Positions 1 through 7,460 of a stretch of 64,000 nucleotides of DNA are shown here, one piece after another. Position 1 is the stretch's first letter. Every line of letters starts with the position of its first letter. The notes under the pieces are model-generated. The model saw nothing but the letters and a program-made list of their open reading frames with translations, had not been told where the DNA came from and searched no databases. Source of the DNA: UBA11524 sp963617205 (GTDB taxonomy: Bacteria; Bacillota; Clostridia; Christensenellales; Aristaeellaceae); assembly GCA_963617205.1 (NCBI GenBank), contig CAVEOA010000005.1:1-64000 (forward strand), read 5' to 3'. Made by a program: the position numbers and the translations under genes.

Positions 1-2
1 GC

Positions 3-107
3 TGGATTAAGGCGGGCAGGATGACCATCGACGACGTGCCGACCAAGTGGCGCGAGCAGGTAAGGGAGATGCTCTTGAAAGCCGAGCAGGACGTTCTGAA
101 CAACTGA
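3..107 (+). CDS. Short phage tail-associated protein, C-terminal part only
   Basis: The reading frame is open from the window edge and ends at TGA 105-107. The visible C-terminus includes IKAGRMTIDDVPTKWREQV, which resembles the short XkdX-like proteins that often follow tail genes in Bacillota phages, where a Gly-x-Ile/Met-Thr segment is followed by an acidic stretch. The start lies to the left of the window, so length is unknown. It is the first gene of the late cassette that runs to 5,432. No TAG falls in the visible part. The family assignment is from memory and weak; that the frame is coding is likely from its position and composition. Confidence 0.45.
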   Translation, partial: WIKAGRMTIDDVPTKWREQVREMLLKAEQDVLNN

Positions 108-195
108 ACACTCTGATTGAATTGCCGAAAGGAATGATTGAATGTGGCTCATCAGGTGATTTGGACAAAGCGAGTAATGTTGTTTTTTCGAAGAA

Positions 196-435
196 ATGGG
201 TCAGCTTAACGAAACAGAGAGGCAGGTTTTGGAAGGACGAGTAGCTGGTAAGACGATGAGGCAAATGAGCTTGCAGTTTAGCATGTCATAGCGAACGATA
301 GCTAATGTCGTTGCGAGATTGAAGGTCAAGTATGATGCAGTCCAGAGAGAACATCCAGAGATGCTAAAGCCGAGGCAGCATCGAGCTTGTTAGACTTACA
401 AGGATACGCGTTGCGAAGAAGCTTTGAGCGACTGA
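196..435 (+). CDS. HTH DNA-binding protein with two in-frame TAG codons
   Basis: Seventy-nine residues from ATG 196 to TGA 433-435 when TAG is read as an amino acid. TAG codons lie at 289-291 (codon 32) and 391-393 (codon 66). The segment MRQMSLQFSMS-[TAG]-RTIANVVARLK looks like a helix-turn-helix of the LuxR/sigma-region-4 kind, with the first TAG at the start of the recognition helix; Gln fits well there. Read in the standard code the protein would be cut inside its DNA-binding domain and would be inactive. Its place ahead of the virion and lysis genes suggests a late regulator, but this is inference. Start choice is moderate: no strong ribosome binding site is visible. Confidence 0.68.
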
Positions 436-509
436 TGAATACAGTTTTCTTGCTTTTTTGAAACGGAAAGTTTGCATGATATCTGCACTTCTGTCGCTGA
501 TTTTTGCTG

Positions 510-515
510 TATAAT
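510..515 (+). promoter_or_regulatory. Possible -10 element upstream of the 536 gene
   Basis: A perfect TATAAT lies 20 bp before the GTG start of the next gene, in a gap of about 100 bp that also holds a T-rich stretch (445-459). No good -35 hexamer is found at 16-18 bp upstream. It could be a late promoter that needs an activator, possibly the HTH protein just upstream, or chance. Confidence 0.3.
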
Positions 516-535
516 GCAGATGGGAGGTGAGAAAA

Positions 536-913
536 GTGTACGACAGCAGATTCAATCCGAACATTCAGTATCAACAGCCGTTCATGCAGAATGCGGCGTT
601 CCAAAGAAACAACGTAATGTAGCTTGTTAGAGTCAATGGCATTGATGGTGCGAGAGCGTTTCAAATGCCCCCCAACTCAACAGCGGCATTGTTTGACTCT
701 GGAAATGACATCATGTATATAAAACAGACAGATGGAGCTGGATTTCCGAACATTCGTGTGTTCACGTTCACAGAACAAGTTCAGCAGCCCACCCAGTCGA
801 TTGCTCAGGCACAAGGTGTATCGAGAGATGAGTTTGATTAGCTGAAAAGAATCGTTGATAAGATGACGGAGGAGATAAAGCATGGGCAGTACGCTGTTTC
901 CGCCAAGAAATAA
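536..913 (+). CDS. Phage late protein of unknown function, two in-frame TAG codons
   Basis: One hundred and twenty-five residues from GTG 536 (ribosome site GGGAGGTGA at 522-530) to TAA 911-913. TAG codons occur at 620-622 (codon 29) and 839-841 (codon 102). The middle holds IDGARAFQMPPNSTAALFDS and then DIMYIKQTDGAGFPNIRVF, a pattern I recognise from uncharacterised proteins of Clostridia phages that sit near virion genes; its function is unknown to me. The C-terminal third is charged and probably helical. The gene overlaps the next one by 32 bp, as in tightly coupled late operons. In the standard code it would make only a 28-residue fragment. Confidence 0.72.
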
Positions 914-1121
914 TCTACTGATGCAAATTACTCGATTGAAGAAAGCGGTCGATTCTGTCAGAAACGGAAATGCAGATGCGTTAGCACGACAAATGGAAAA
1001 CTCGAATCCGACATTTGCGTAGTTCGTGAGAAGAAATCGTGGCAAGAGTGCATAGCAGATTTTAAGAGAATCTGGAATCAATACTGATTAGCTGAAGAAT
1101 ATACTCGATCTGTTGAAATGA
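882..1121 (+). CDS. Small phage protein with three in-frame TAG codons
   Basis: Seventy-nine residues from ATG 882 (site GGAGGAG just upstream) to TGA 1119-1121. TAG codons lie at 1020-1022 (codon 47), 1053-1055 (codon 58) and 1089-1091 (codon 70). The C-terminal half reads NPTFA-x-FVRRNRGKSA-x-QILRESGIN, where x is TAG; this resembles small phage proteins with an NPxFxxFxxxNxGK(S/T)xEQ pattern in which Gln or Glu is usual at those places. It starts inside the preceding gene, so the two are probably translationally coupled. Function unknown. In the standard code only 46 residues would be made. Confidence 0.7.
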
Positions 1122-1173
1122 CCAATTGGCGGTGCGCAACGCCTTTGGAATAGATGATGTCAATGAGGTGAAC

Positions 1174-1848
1174 ATGATGGACAATTACTCGCTGTCAGAC
1201 ATTGCTGCTCTGAGTAAAAACGATGCTGGATTCCTCGGTGGTGGCTCCGGAACGCTGATAATCCTCTTCCTCATCATCATGATGATGGGTGGTGGTGGTA
1301 TTTGGGGAAACGGTGCAGCTCAGGCGGCATCGACCTCTGACCTGCAACGTGCTGTTGACTTGAATAGCATTCAGACAGGACAGGCAAATATTGCATCCGA
1401 GATTCAGCGAGGCATCTACGAAATCAACGGCAACACGCAGCACGTTGCCTACGACAATCTTGGTGAAATCCGCGATATACAGGCATCGACTTCGAACGGC
1501 TTTTACAACACTCAGGCACAGATGAACACAGGTTTTGCCAATGTGCAGAACACGTTGACCGCGCTGCAAGCTGAACAGCAGAGTTGCTGCTGCTCAACGC
1601 AGAGAGCGATAGACGGCGTAAATTATAACCTTGCTACGCATGCTGCTGCGATTCAAGCAAACGATTCCGCTAACACGCAGAAGATCCTCGACGCTATTGC
1701 TGGCAACCGCATGGCAGACATGCAGAACCAGATCAACCAGTTGCAGCTTCAGAATGCTCTTGGCAATGTGGTCAGGTATCCGACAACGTCTGCATATTGC
1801 TCTGGGAGCAATCCATTCTGTGGATGTGGATGTGGCAACAGCATCTGA
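1174..1848 (+). CDS. Phage late protein, Gly-rich hydrophobic N-terminus, Gln/Asn-rich body
   Basis: About 224 residues from ATG 1174 (site GAGGTG at 1165-1170) to TGA 1846-1848. Residues 20-45 form a Gly/Leu/Ile/Met-rich hydrophobic stretch that could insert in a membrane. The rest is polar and rich in Asn, Gln and Ala, repeats patterns such as QAQMNTGFANVQ, and is probably a long coiled coil. Cysteine clusters (SCCCS near residue 140, and CGCGCG near the C-terminus) are unusual. Similar proteins of unknown role occur in Clostridia phages, and it may be a virion or membrane-associated late protein. It has no in-frame TAG despite being surrounded by genes that do. An earlier in-frame TTG at 1126 is a less likely start. 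Confidence 0.72.
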   Translation: MMDNYSLSDIAALSKNDAGFLGGGSGTLIILFLIIMMMGGGGIWGNGAAQAASTSDLQRAVDLNSIQTGQANIASEIQRGIYEINGNTQHVAYDNLGEIRDIQASTSNGFYNTQAQMNTGFANVQNTLTALQAEQQSCCCSTQRAIDGVNYNLATHAAAIQANDSANTQKILDAIAGNRMADMQNQINQLQLQNALGNVVRYPTTSAYCSGSNPFCGCGCGNSI

Positions 1849-1915
1849 CGAATAAGAATTGGTGACGAGTAGGGGCTTGGTGCAAAAGCCAAGCCCTGAC
1901 AACGAGGTGATAGAT

Positions 1916-2320
1916 GTGAGCTGTAAAGCATTGCTGTATACCGTGAATTCCTCTGCATCGACAGTTGCTGCAAATGGAACGGTTCCGCTTGGTACAGTAA
2001 CGCGCCGATTCGGGCAGTCTATTCGTCAAAACGTCAACAACATCACGCTTGCTGGAAGCGGATACTACCTTGTTAGCTTGAACATGACTGCATCTCCGAG
2101 CGCAGCAGGAGCAATAACCGTTACGCTCAACGAAAACGGTGCTGCTGTCGCTGGCGGAGCTGCGACCGTAACGACGACCGCTGAAAGCGAGCAGACTCAG
2201 ATAACACTCGCACAAATTCCTGTCAGAGTGCTGTGCTGCAATGACGTTAAGTCGCTATCTGTCACGTTGAGTGTGTAGGCAAGCGTGACAAATCTGGCAT
2301 TGACTGTTGAAAAGGTGTGA
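1916..2320 (+). CDS. Predicted beta-sandwich virion protein, one in-frame TAG near the C-terminus
   Basis: One hundred and thirty-four residues from GTG 1916 (site GAGGTGAT) to TGA 2318-2320, with TAG at 2276-2278 (codon 121). The sequence alternates short beta-type segments (LAGSGYYLVSLNMTA, AITVTLNENGAAVAGG) and resembles jelly-roll, C1q/BclA-type domains found in phage head-decoration or fibre proteins. This is inference from pattern. The stretch after the TAG (ASVTNLALTVEKV) continues the same beta pattern and looks like the natural end of the fold, so the TAG is most easily read as a sense codon here too. Adjacent Cys residues occur near residue 104. Confidence 0.68.
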
Positions 2321-2325
2321 GCTTA

Positions 2326-2637
2326 ATGAAAAAGCTACGAGAACTTGTTGAGTATATCCGCGAAGAACTGCACGATGCGAAAAAGTATGCCAAGAAAGCA
2401 ATTTGCTACAAAGAAAAGGATCGCGAGCTTGCTGACATGTATATCAGCCTGTCAAAACAGTAGCTTGAGCATGCCGACATCGAAACGCGATCTGTGCAGA
2501 ATGTTCTGTCGGCTGCACAAAAACTCGGTGATGAAGCTTGCGAATCAATGGAGCGGCTTTGGGATTGGTAGCGAGAACACATGACCGATTGTGAAGTCGA
2601 AATCAAGGTTTTGCACGATATGTATAGTAAGAACTGA
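2326..2637 (+). CDS. Helical phage protein with two in-frame TAG codons
   Basis: One hundred and three residues from ATG 2326 to TGA 2635-2637. TAG codons lie at 2461-2463 (codon 46) and 2569-2571 (codon 82). The sequence is nearly all helix-forming (KKLRELVEYIREELHDAKKY, then SLSK Gln TAG LEHADI) and the heptad pattern continues unbroken through both TAG sites. It starts 5 bp after the upstream stop and is followed by a terminator, so it closes this transcription unit. Function unknown; short helical proteins of this kind are common beside phage virion genes. In the standard code it would end at residue 45. Confidence 0.7.
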
Positions 2638-2652
2638 AAAGCTACGAAACTG

Positions 2653-2677
2653 CCCTGCTGAAATGAGCAGGGTTTTT
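2653..2677 (+). terminator. Rho-independent terminator
   Basis: A 7-bp perfect stem (CCCTGCT with AGCAGGG, 6-nt loop) is followed by five T. It lies 16 bp after the helical protein gene and separates virion-type genes from the lysis genes. Confidence 0.85.
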
Positions 2678-2697
2678 GCATAATTGAGGAAGAAAAA

Positions 2698-2874
2698 ATG
2701 GTTATGTTGGCTTTGATAGTGGTTGTATTGTTAATTCTGTTTCTGATAGGAAGCTCGATTTTGAACGATCCGTACCGAGATGACGAGAATAATGATGAGG
2801 CTGATTGTCTTCGAGAATGGAATGCAGCAAAGAAAAAGTATGCTGATGCATCGTGGCACGGCGATGAAAGGTGA
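2698..2874 (+). CDS. Small single-pass membrane protein, start of the lysis cassette
   Basis: Fifty-eight residues from ATG 2698 (site GAGGAAG) to TGA 2872-2874. Residues 1-18 form one hydrophobic segment (VMLALIVVVLLILFLIG), followed by a charged, acidic then basic tail. It begins 20 bp after the terminator and lies 6 bp before the lysin gene. No TAG is present. Size and place suit a small lysis accessory such as a pinholin, antiholin or releasin-like protein, but the sequence does not decide between them. Confidence 0.6.
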   Translation: MVMLALIVVVLLILFLIGSSILNDPYRDDENNDEADCLREWNAAKKKYADASWHGDER

Positions 2875-2880
2875 TGCTGT

Positions 2881-4368
2881 ATGAAGATTGCTGTCAAGCT
2901 GACAAGAAAAGAAAACTCAGTTTATTTCGGAAAGGCTGTCGGATAGCAAGTCGAAGTAGAACTGTAGGAGTATGTGGCGGCTGTTGTGGCAAGCGAAATC
3001 GGCAATGCGCATATTGAGGCTTGCAAAGCACAGGCTGTTGTAGCAAGGACATATGCCTATCCGTATGCATAGTCCGGCAAGCCAATCACTGATTCAGGCT
3101 CAAAGCATCAAGCATATCGTGCGACACGTTACGACAAATGCAAGTATCCGAACGCTTGCAATGCAACAGAATAGACAAAAGGAATTGTGCTGATGTATAA
3201 CAGCAACGTCATTCCGACATGTTCGTACTCGGCTTCAAACGGAGGACGAACCACATCGAGCGAATAGCGATGGGGCAAAGCACTGCCTTGGCTCGTGGCA
3301 AAGGATGACCCATGGGATGCAGCATCCGGAAAAAGTAGGAAGGGTCACGGTGTTGGCATGAGCCAGTGCGGTGCCGAATACGCTGCATCGATAGGTGTGA
3401 AATATGAGGAGATTCTTGCGTTTTACTATCTTGGCACAGAGATCGGCAGAACCGCTTATTCGCCGACTTCTGATATATCTGCATCTTGCGGAGTGGCATA
3501 TTCGTCAGATGCAACATCCAATTCAGCAAAGGATGGCGAGAAGATGATCAAAGCAGAAGACTTGGTGGAAAAGTTCCGAATGGCGCTGTCGTAGAAATGG
3601 GGCTATATCTATGGGGCTGCTGGCGAAACGTGGACTCAAGCAAAGCAAGACGCAGCAACAAGGTCACAGACTGTTCAATATGGACAGAAATGGGTTGGCA
3701 AAACTGTCGCTGACTGTTCCGGATTGTTCACATGGGTATTCAAGAAGCTTGGCGGATATATGTATCACGGCAGCAATACGATGTTCAAAAAGTACACGAC
3801 TGCAAGCGGAACGCTAAAGAACGGAAAGCGGACAGATGGCAAAGAACTTCTTGCTGGAACTGCTGTTTTCAAGTATAATTCGACTGACGGCTATTATCAT
3901 GTTGGACTGTATGTTGGCGGAAATAACGTGATTGAAGCAAAGGGTACGTATTACGGCGTAGTTGCATCCGCTCCATCAACGTGGAGTCATTGGGGCGAAC
4001 TGAAAGGCGTTGAGTATATCGGCAGCAACACAGAAAACGAATCGACAAAAGGAACGGAGAATGGCAGTATGAAAGCAACGGTAACAACTTCAGGTGGAAA
4101 GCTGAATCTCAGAAAGAGTACGACGACGAGTTCTGCTTGCCTTGCGCAGATTCCCAATGGCTCGTAGGTTGATGTGCTCGACAATGGGGAAGAGTGGTGC
4201 AAAATCACATACGACAAGAAGGTTGGATACGCAATGTCGAAGTATCTAACTATCAAGAACGAGGCAACGACAATCTCCGAAATGAAGGAGCGCATCGAAA
4301 AGCTGTAGAGTGCCGTTGAAAGACTTCAGGACACAATTGATTCGCTTGCTGCAAAGGTTGGTGGTTGA
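2881..4368 (+). CDS. Phage lysin, SpoIID + NlpC/P60 + SH3, with eight in-frame TAG codons
   Basis: Four hundred and ninety-five residues from ATG 2881 to TGA 4366-4368. TAG codons are 22, 29, 64, 98, 129, 238, 429 and 476. Residues 1-195 match SpoIID-type lytic transglycosylases (ACKAQAVVARTYAY, GHGVGMSQCGAEYA near residue 156). Residues 225-380 are an NlpC/P60 peptidase with catalytic candidates Cys279 in DCSGLF and His340 in YYHVGLYVG. Residues 395-450 are a bacterial SH3 cell-wall-binding domain (LNLRKS, VGYAMSKYL), followed by a short coiled coil. TAG 238 sits where NlpC/P60 proteins read A-x-S-Q-x-x-G-x-x-Y, and TAG 429 in the SH3 turn before VDVLDNGEEW, so Gln fits both. The enzyme would cut glycan strands and stem peptides of the host wall. 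In the standard code it ends after 21 residues. Confidence 0.9.
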
Positions 4369-4382
4369 ATGTGTAGTAGCTT

Positions 4383-4841
4383 ATGAGCTATGCATGGGCA
4401 ATGGTTGCTGGAATTGCTGCTGGTATTTCCGTTCTCTGGGGACTTGCAAAGGCTGTCGGCGCTTTGCGAAAATGGATAAAGGCTAAATTTGAAAAGCGCC
4501 GATAGTACCGCATGATTCCTCAGAAGACCTATGAATAGGTCGTTGCCATGAAGAAAGCAAGCATAGAGGATATGAGTAGACTGAACGATCGCTTCAACAC
4601 GATCGAGAAGGACATCATTCAGTTGAAGAGTGATATGCGAATCAACAACGACCAAACGGCAACAGTTATGCTGGAGAAGATGATGTGGGCGTATCACAAC
4701 TACGTGTTGAAGCATCAAAAAATACCGCTTGATGTTCAGACGGCGCTGATTGAGATGGCAACGCAGTACAGAACTTCTGGCTGGCATAATCACATTCCGC
4801 AGGACTTTGAAGAGAAAATTCAAGAGTGCGAAATTGAGTGA
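4383..4841 (+). CDS. Membrane-anchored helical phage protein with in-frame TAG codons
   Basis: One hundred and fifty-two residues from ATG 4383 to TGA 4839-4841, with TAG at 4503-4505 (codon 41) and 4536-4538 (codon 52). An upstream GTG at 4371 followed by two TAG codons is in the same frame and is a possible start closer to a purine-rich site. Residues 1-25 form a membrane segment (MVAGIAAGISVLWGLAKAVG), followed by a basic stretch and a coiled coil (LNDRFNTIEKDIIQLKSDMR). Position between lysin and holin suggests a lysis accessory or small tail-chaperone-like protein. Function unknown. Confidence 0.65.
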
Positions 4842-4872
4842 CGCACTCAGGACGAAGAAAGAGGGCATTGAT

Positions 4873-5229
4873 ATGATTCAGAGCATTGATTGGACGTAGA
4901 TTGTAGTGGCGATTATCGGCATCTTTGGGACGCTCTTGACTGGTTTCTTGACGTACATGTTCAACACGTATGCAAAGCCTTGGCTTGAATCGCATAACCT
5001 AACTGCGCTTGCGGAAATTGCCGTAAATGCCGCAGAAGCAATCATTGGTAGTGGGCACGGTGACGAGAAGCTCGAAAAGGCACTCGAATTCATGGCTGAG
5101 AAGGGCTTCAACGTTGATTCAAACGAAGTAAAGGCTGCTCTTGAAGCAGCTTGGCAGAAACTGAACGTTGCGCAGACTGCCGCTGGCATTAAGCCTGTCG
5201 CTCTCGAATAGGGCGATGAAGAGGGTTGA
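4873..5229 (+). CDS. Phage holin, LL-H-like, with two in-frame TAG codons
   Basis: One hundred and eighteen residues from ATG 4873 (site AAAGAGGGC) to TGA 5227-5229. TAG codons lie at 4897-4899 (codon 9) and 5209-5211 (codon 113). A single N-terminal membrane helix (IVVAIIGIFGTLLTGFLTYMF) precedes a soluble helical tail with AEIAVNAAEAIIGSGHGDEKLEKALEF split over residues 45-75, the layout of LL-H family holins. It would form membrane lesions that release or activate the lysin encoded upstream. Without TAG decoding translation stops after eight residues, before the membrane helix, so lysis is fully blocked unless TAG is read. Confidence 0.83.
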
Positions 5230-5234
5230 CTCAC

Positions 5235-5432
5235 ATGGATGTTCCGTGCAAAAACTGTCAAGATAGAACTGCATAGTGCCATAGCGTATGTGAACGGTAC
5301 ATTGCATTCCGCAAGTGGCGCGATGAGTATTTGAAACAGCGAAACATGTAGAACACAGTGACGCATGTCGTGGAAAACAATTTTTTTCACGAGTATTATC
5401 GCAAAGTGTACAAGTAGAGCAAACGCAAATGA
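5235..5432 (+). CDS. Small zinc-ribbon phage protein with three in-frame TAG codons
   Basis: Sixty-five residues from ATG 5235 to TGA 5430-5432, with TAG at 5274-5276 (codon 14), 5349-5351 (codon 39) and 5415-5417 (codon 61). The N-terminus CKNCQDRTA-x-CHSVCERY holds four Cys and a His that probably bind zinc; small proteins with this C-x2-C-x-DR-x3-C-H pattern are common at the end of lysis cassettes of Clostridia phages. The rest is basic and Tyr-rich. It starts 5 bp after the holin stop and is the last gene before the terminator. Function unknown. Confidence 0.66.
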
Positions 5433-5448
5433 AATATCCATTCGTATA

Positions 5449-5490
5449 GGCTGTGATTGAGTCATTCTGGCTCATCGCAGCCTCTTTTTT
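5449..5490 (+). terminator. Rho-independent terminator of the late operon
   Basis: A stem of about 12 bp (GGCTGTGATTGAG with CTCATCGCAGCC, one bulge and one G-T pair) is followed by TCTTTTTTG. It ends the late cassette. Confidence 0.85.
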
Positions 5491-6022
5491 GTTAATTCTA
5501 CCGATAAGCGACAGATGTGTCGACAGACAATCGATCGACGCGTCGACAGATGCATCGACAGATGGTAGACAGACATCGATGCTCCAGATATAGATATAGA
5601 ATAAGATATATAGATATATATATCATATGAGAATTTCGTGTATTTTTTTCGTTTTCTACAAGCGTTTCTAATCGATTATACATCAGCTCAAATAAACAAC
5701 TCTCCATTCAAATATTATTCAGCACTTCTCATCGCGACCAATTAAAACAGGAATCTTGCATTTTATGAGGAAAACGCAACCACAAAACGATAGAATCCGT
5801 TAAAATATGAACTTAACAGATTCGCAATCCTGCAAAATCGACAACTGTTCGTAAAAACGATGCTCAACGACGCTCAAAAAACCGAAATATACCACCTTCT
5901 CTTGCTGATTTTTATTTTCTTATGCACATCATGCTCGATTATGCGACAAAACAGTGTAAAAGGCTGAATAATATGCAATGCAAAGCTCAAGAAAAAAACT
6001 CGTAAATTACTTAAAATATAGA
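5491..6022. other. Non-coding AT-rich gap between late and early phage modules
   Basis: About 530 bp hold no credible gene in either the standard or the TAG-sense reading. From left to right there is a cluster of CGACAGA repeats (5509-5577), an alternating AT tract rich in GATATA (5588-5629), then AT-rich DNA with scattered short dyads. The site could be a replication origin, a regulator binding region or a packaging-related site. The early promoter at 6023 closes it. Confidence 0.6.
5509..5577. repeat. Iteron-like CGACAGA repeat cluster
   Basis: Four copies of CGACAGA and one TAGACAGA variant lie at about 10-20 bp spacing (near 5509, 5521, 5543, 5555 and 5567), mixed with palindromes GTCGAC, CGATCG and ATCGAT. 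Spaced direct repeats next to an AT tract resemble origin iterons or a repressor array; no experiment-like evidence for either is present in the sequence. Confidence 0.55.
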
Positions 6023-6051
6023 TTGACAATTATCACATATAATGGTATAAT
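6023..6051 (+). promoter_or_regulatory. Consensus vegetative promoter P1 of the early module
   Basis: TTGACA (6023-6028), a 17-bp AT-rich spacer and TATAAT (6046-6051) match the housekeeping consensus at every position. TGTAAACAAAAAC follows at 6057-6069. It drives the 6101 gene and probably those after it. Confidence 0.9.
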
Positions 6052-6100
6052 ACATATGTAAACAAAAACCACAAAACCGAAAAAAAAGGAGGGCGATGTG

Positions 6101-6940
6101 ATGCTTACTGAACTGTCAACACTGATGAAGTGGCGTGTGAAAGGCATGAACGAGGAGAATGCGATTGTGCTGGCTGATTACTTCTACGATCTTGCCGATG
6201 GCGATGATAATGCCGCTATTAAAGCCAGAGCACATATCCGCTGCATGAAGACACTCGGACTCATGCGGAGCAACTGTTGGAATCACGAATACAGCACAGA
6301 GGGAGCTTTCTTCCTCGAATTCGTTACTGCCATTCAGAATGCTGAAACCAAAAGCCAGCGTCTGGAAAAGTTGCAGATCATGAAGAATTTGATAAAAGGA
6401 GGATTTTTGAGTATGAAACGTTATAAGACCAGACGCGAAGCTTGTGAGGCATGGGTACATGGATTCAATGCCATTCCTGAGGGGTGTGTTGTAAAGCTGA
6501 TTAAACGCGATATGGACGATGTTCGCGAGATCACGCCCATCAGAGTTAATGACGATGTTGAAGTTCTGTTTGGCGATGACTGCGGTGAAAAAGGAGTCGT
6601 TTGTGAGATTGATGGAGACGTTGTCACTGTGCTTATCGACTCCGCGCAGAAGAAAATCAAGAAATCCAATCTCGAAGTGCAACATGACGATATTCTTCCG
6701 ATGTGGGGCACAATGTGGTCGTTTGGTGATTCGCTCGATGATCACTGGCTCGAAAACATGGGTGGTCTTCAGATAATGGCTGATCTTGGATTCCGCATTT
6801 ACGAGCAGGAGGACTACGGCTACATTTTCGGTATCGATGGAGCTGGTTTCAGCTTCTACGACGAATTCTGGATTCCGCTGTACTGTGCGCGTGGATTGCG
6901 TTGGAGCGAAGAGGATGAAGCAGAAGGGGAGGGTGGTTGA
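6101..6940 (+). CDS. Phage early protein of unknown function, standard code
   Basis: About 279 residues, starting at ATG 6101 with a strong site AAGGAGGG at 6087-6093; a GTG three bases earlier is in frame but too close. It ends at TGA 6938-6940. The N-terminal 100 residues are helical. The middle (KRDMDDVREITPIRVNDDVE and after) has beta-strand patterns like a small barrel, and the C-terminal 80 residues hold MWGTMWSFGDSLDDHWLEN and YIFGIDGAGFSFYDEFWIPL, a pattern I recognise from hypothetical phage proteins. It is first behind promoter P1 and has no in-frame TAG. The two halves may be fused domains, since an internal ATG at 6414 with an AAAGGAGG site precedes the second half. Confidence 0.78.
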   Translation: MLTELSTLMKWRVKGMNEENAIVLADYFYDLADGDDNAAIKARAHIRCMKTLGLMRSNCWNHEYSTEGAFFLEFVTAIQNAETKSQRLEKLQIMKNLIKGGFLSMKRYKTRREACEAWVHGFNAIPEGCVVKLIKRDMDDVREITPIRVNDDVEVLFGDDCGEKGVVCEIDGDVVTVLIDSAQKKIKKSNLEVQHDDILPMWGTMWSFGDSLDDHWLENMGGLQIMADLGFRIYEQEDYGYIFGIDGAGFSFYDEFWIPLYCARGLRWSEEDEAEGEGG

Positions 6941-6941
6941 T

Positions 6942-7133
6942 ATGTTTGTCCAGTTTCTGAAGGTTGTTGTCTGGGCGACTGATATCGGCGTGATTTGCTG
7001 GGGCGTTGTGCAGTTGCTCGACGCGGAACCGGACATCAATGACTGCTTCTTTCTGCGCGGAGTCAAAAACACGCTGATTGGGATTGCACTGGCGGTTGTG
7101 ATGATCGGATTGACGGTTGGAGGTGTGATTTAA
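6942..7133 (+). CDS. Small two-helix membrane protein
   Basis: Sixty-three residues from ATG 6942, 1 bp after the previous stop, to TAA 7131-7133. Two hydrophobic segments, residues 5-22 and 43-63 (IGIALAVVMIGLTVGGVI), flank a short acidic loop. The stop overlaps the next start (TAATG), so translation is coupled. Function unknown. Confidence 0.65.
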   Translation: MFVQFLKVVVWATDIGVICWGVVQLLDAEPDINDCFFLRGVKNTLIGIALAVVMIGLTVGGVI

Positions 7134-7372
7134 TGGGGATGAAGGTTAAAGAGCTTTTAGATGTGCTGCCAAGATTTAACACTCTCGCGGAGCTGCGTTC
7201 TGATGTTAATGCGGCTGGATTGCCATTGATGCCGCTGAGGACGGTTGCAGCGCAGAAGAGAAGTTCTCTGTATGAGAAGTACAAGGATTACGAGGTCACG
7301 CAGATTGAACCGATGCAAGGAAACGAAGCGGATAATCTTGCGTTGATTGTATGGATTCGAGAGGAGGATTAA
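7133..7372 (+). CDS. Small phage protein of unknown function
   Basis: Seventy-nine residues from ATG 7133, overlapping the previous stop, to TAA 7370-7372. The N-terminus MGMKVKELLDVLPRFNTL is typical of small accessory proteins of Clostridia phages and plasmids that I have seen beside replication genes. The middle is basic and the C-terminus has a beta-type strand (ADNLALIVWIRE). Function unknown. It is part of the P1 operon. Confidence 0.62.
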   Translation: MGMKVKELLDVLPRFNTLAELRSDVNAAGLPLMPLRTVAAQKRSSLYEKYKDYEVTQIEPMQGNEADNLALIVWIREED

Positions 7373-7376
7373 AACG

Positions 7377-7460
7377 GTGCTTAGGACTACTGCACAGGTT
7401 GGCGGTTATGCCTGCTGGACGCCGCTGCCGGAAGAGGAGAATGATGATGCGGTTGATTGA
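7377..7460 (+). CDS. Possible 27-residue peptide
   Basis: GTG 7377 has a good site (GGAGG at 7363-7367) and a frame open to TGA 7458-7460, giving a 27-residue acidic peptide with WTPLPEEENDD. It overlaps the start of the next gene by 14 bp. It could be a real leader-type peptide or only a spaced ribosome entry region. Confidence 0.3.
   Translation: MLRTTAQVGGYACWTPLPEEENDDAVD

Noticed and set aside
3295..4167. Three short separate genes in the lysin region
   Set aside because: They are pieces of one frame divided by TAG; domain boundaries do not match the pieces.
1..5432. Reading the left end as a decayed prophage full of pseudogenes
   Set aside because: Nearly all interruptions are TAG; none of the restored frames is broken by TAA, TGA or frameshift, ribosome sites and spacing are intact, and domains continue through each TAG. 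Random decay would give all three stops and indels.
5588..5629. CRISPR-like or microsatellite array in the AT tract
   Set aside because: There is no regular spacer-repeat pattern; it is a short irregular GATATA run.
5655..5680. Possible suppressor tRNA anticodon loop (TTCTAA)
   Set aside because: No anticodon stem, acceptor stem or T-arm can be formed around it. The same holds for a TTCTAA at about 12,997 and, on the - strand, for a site at about 13,614.
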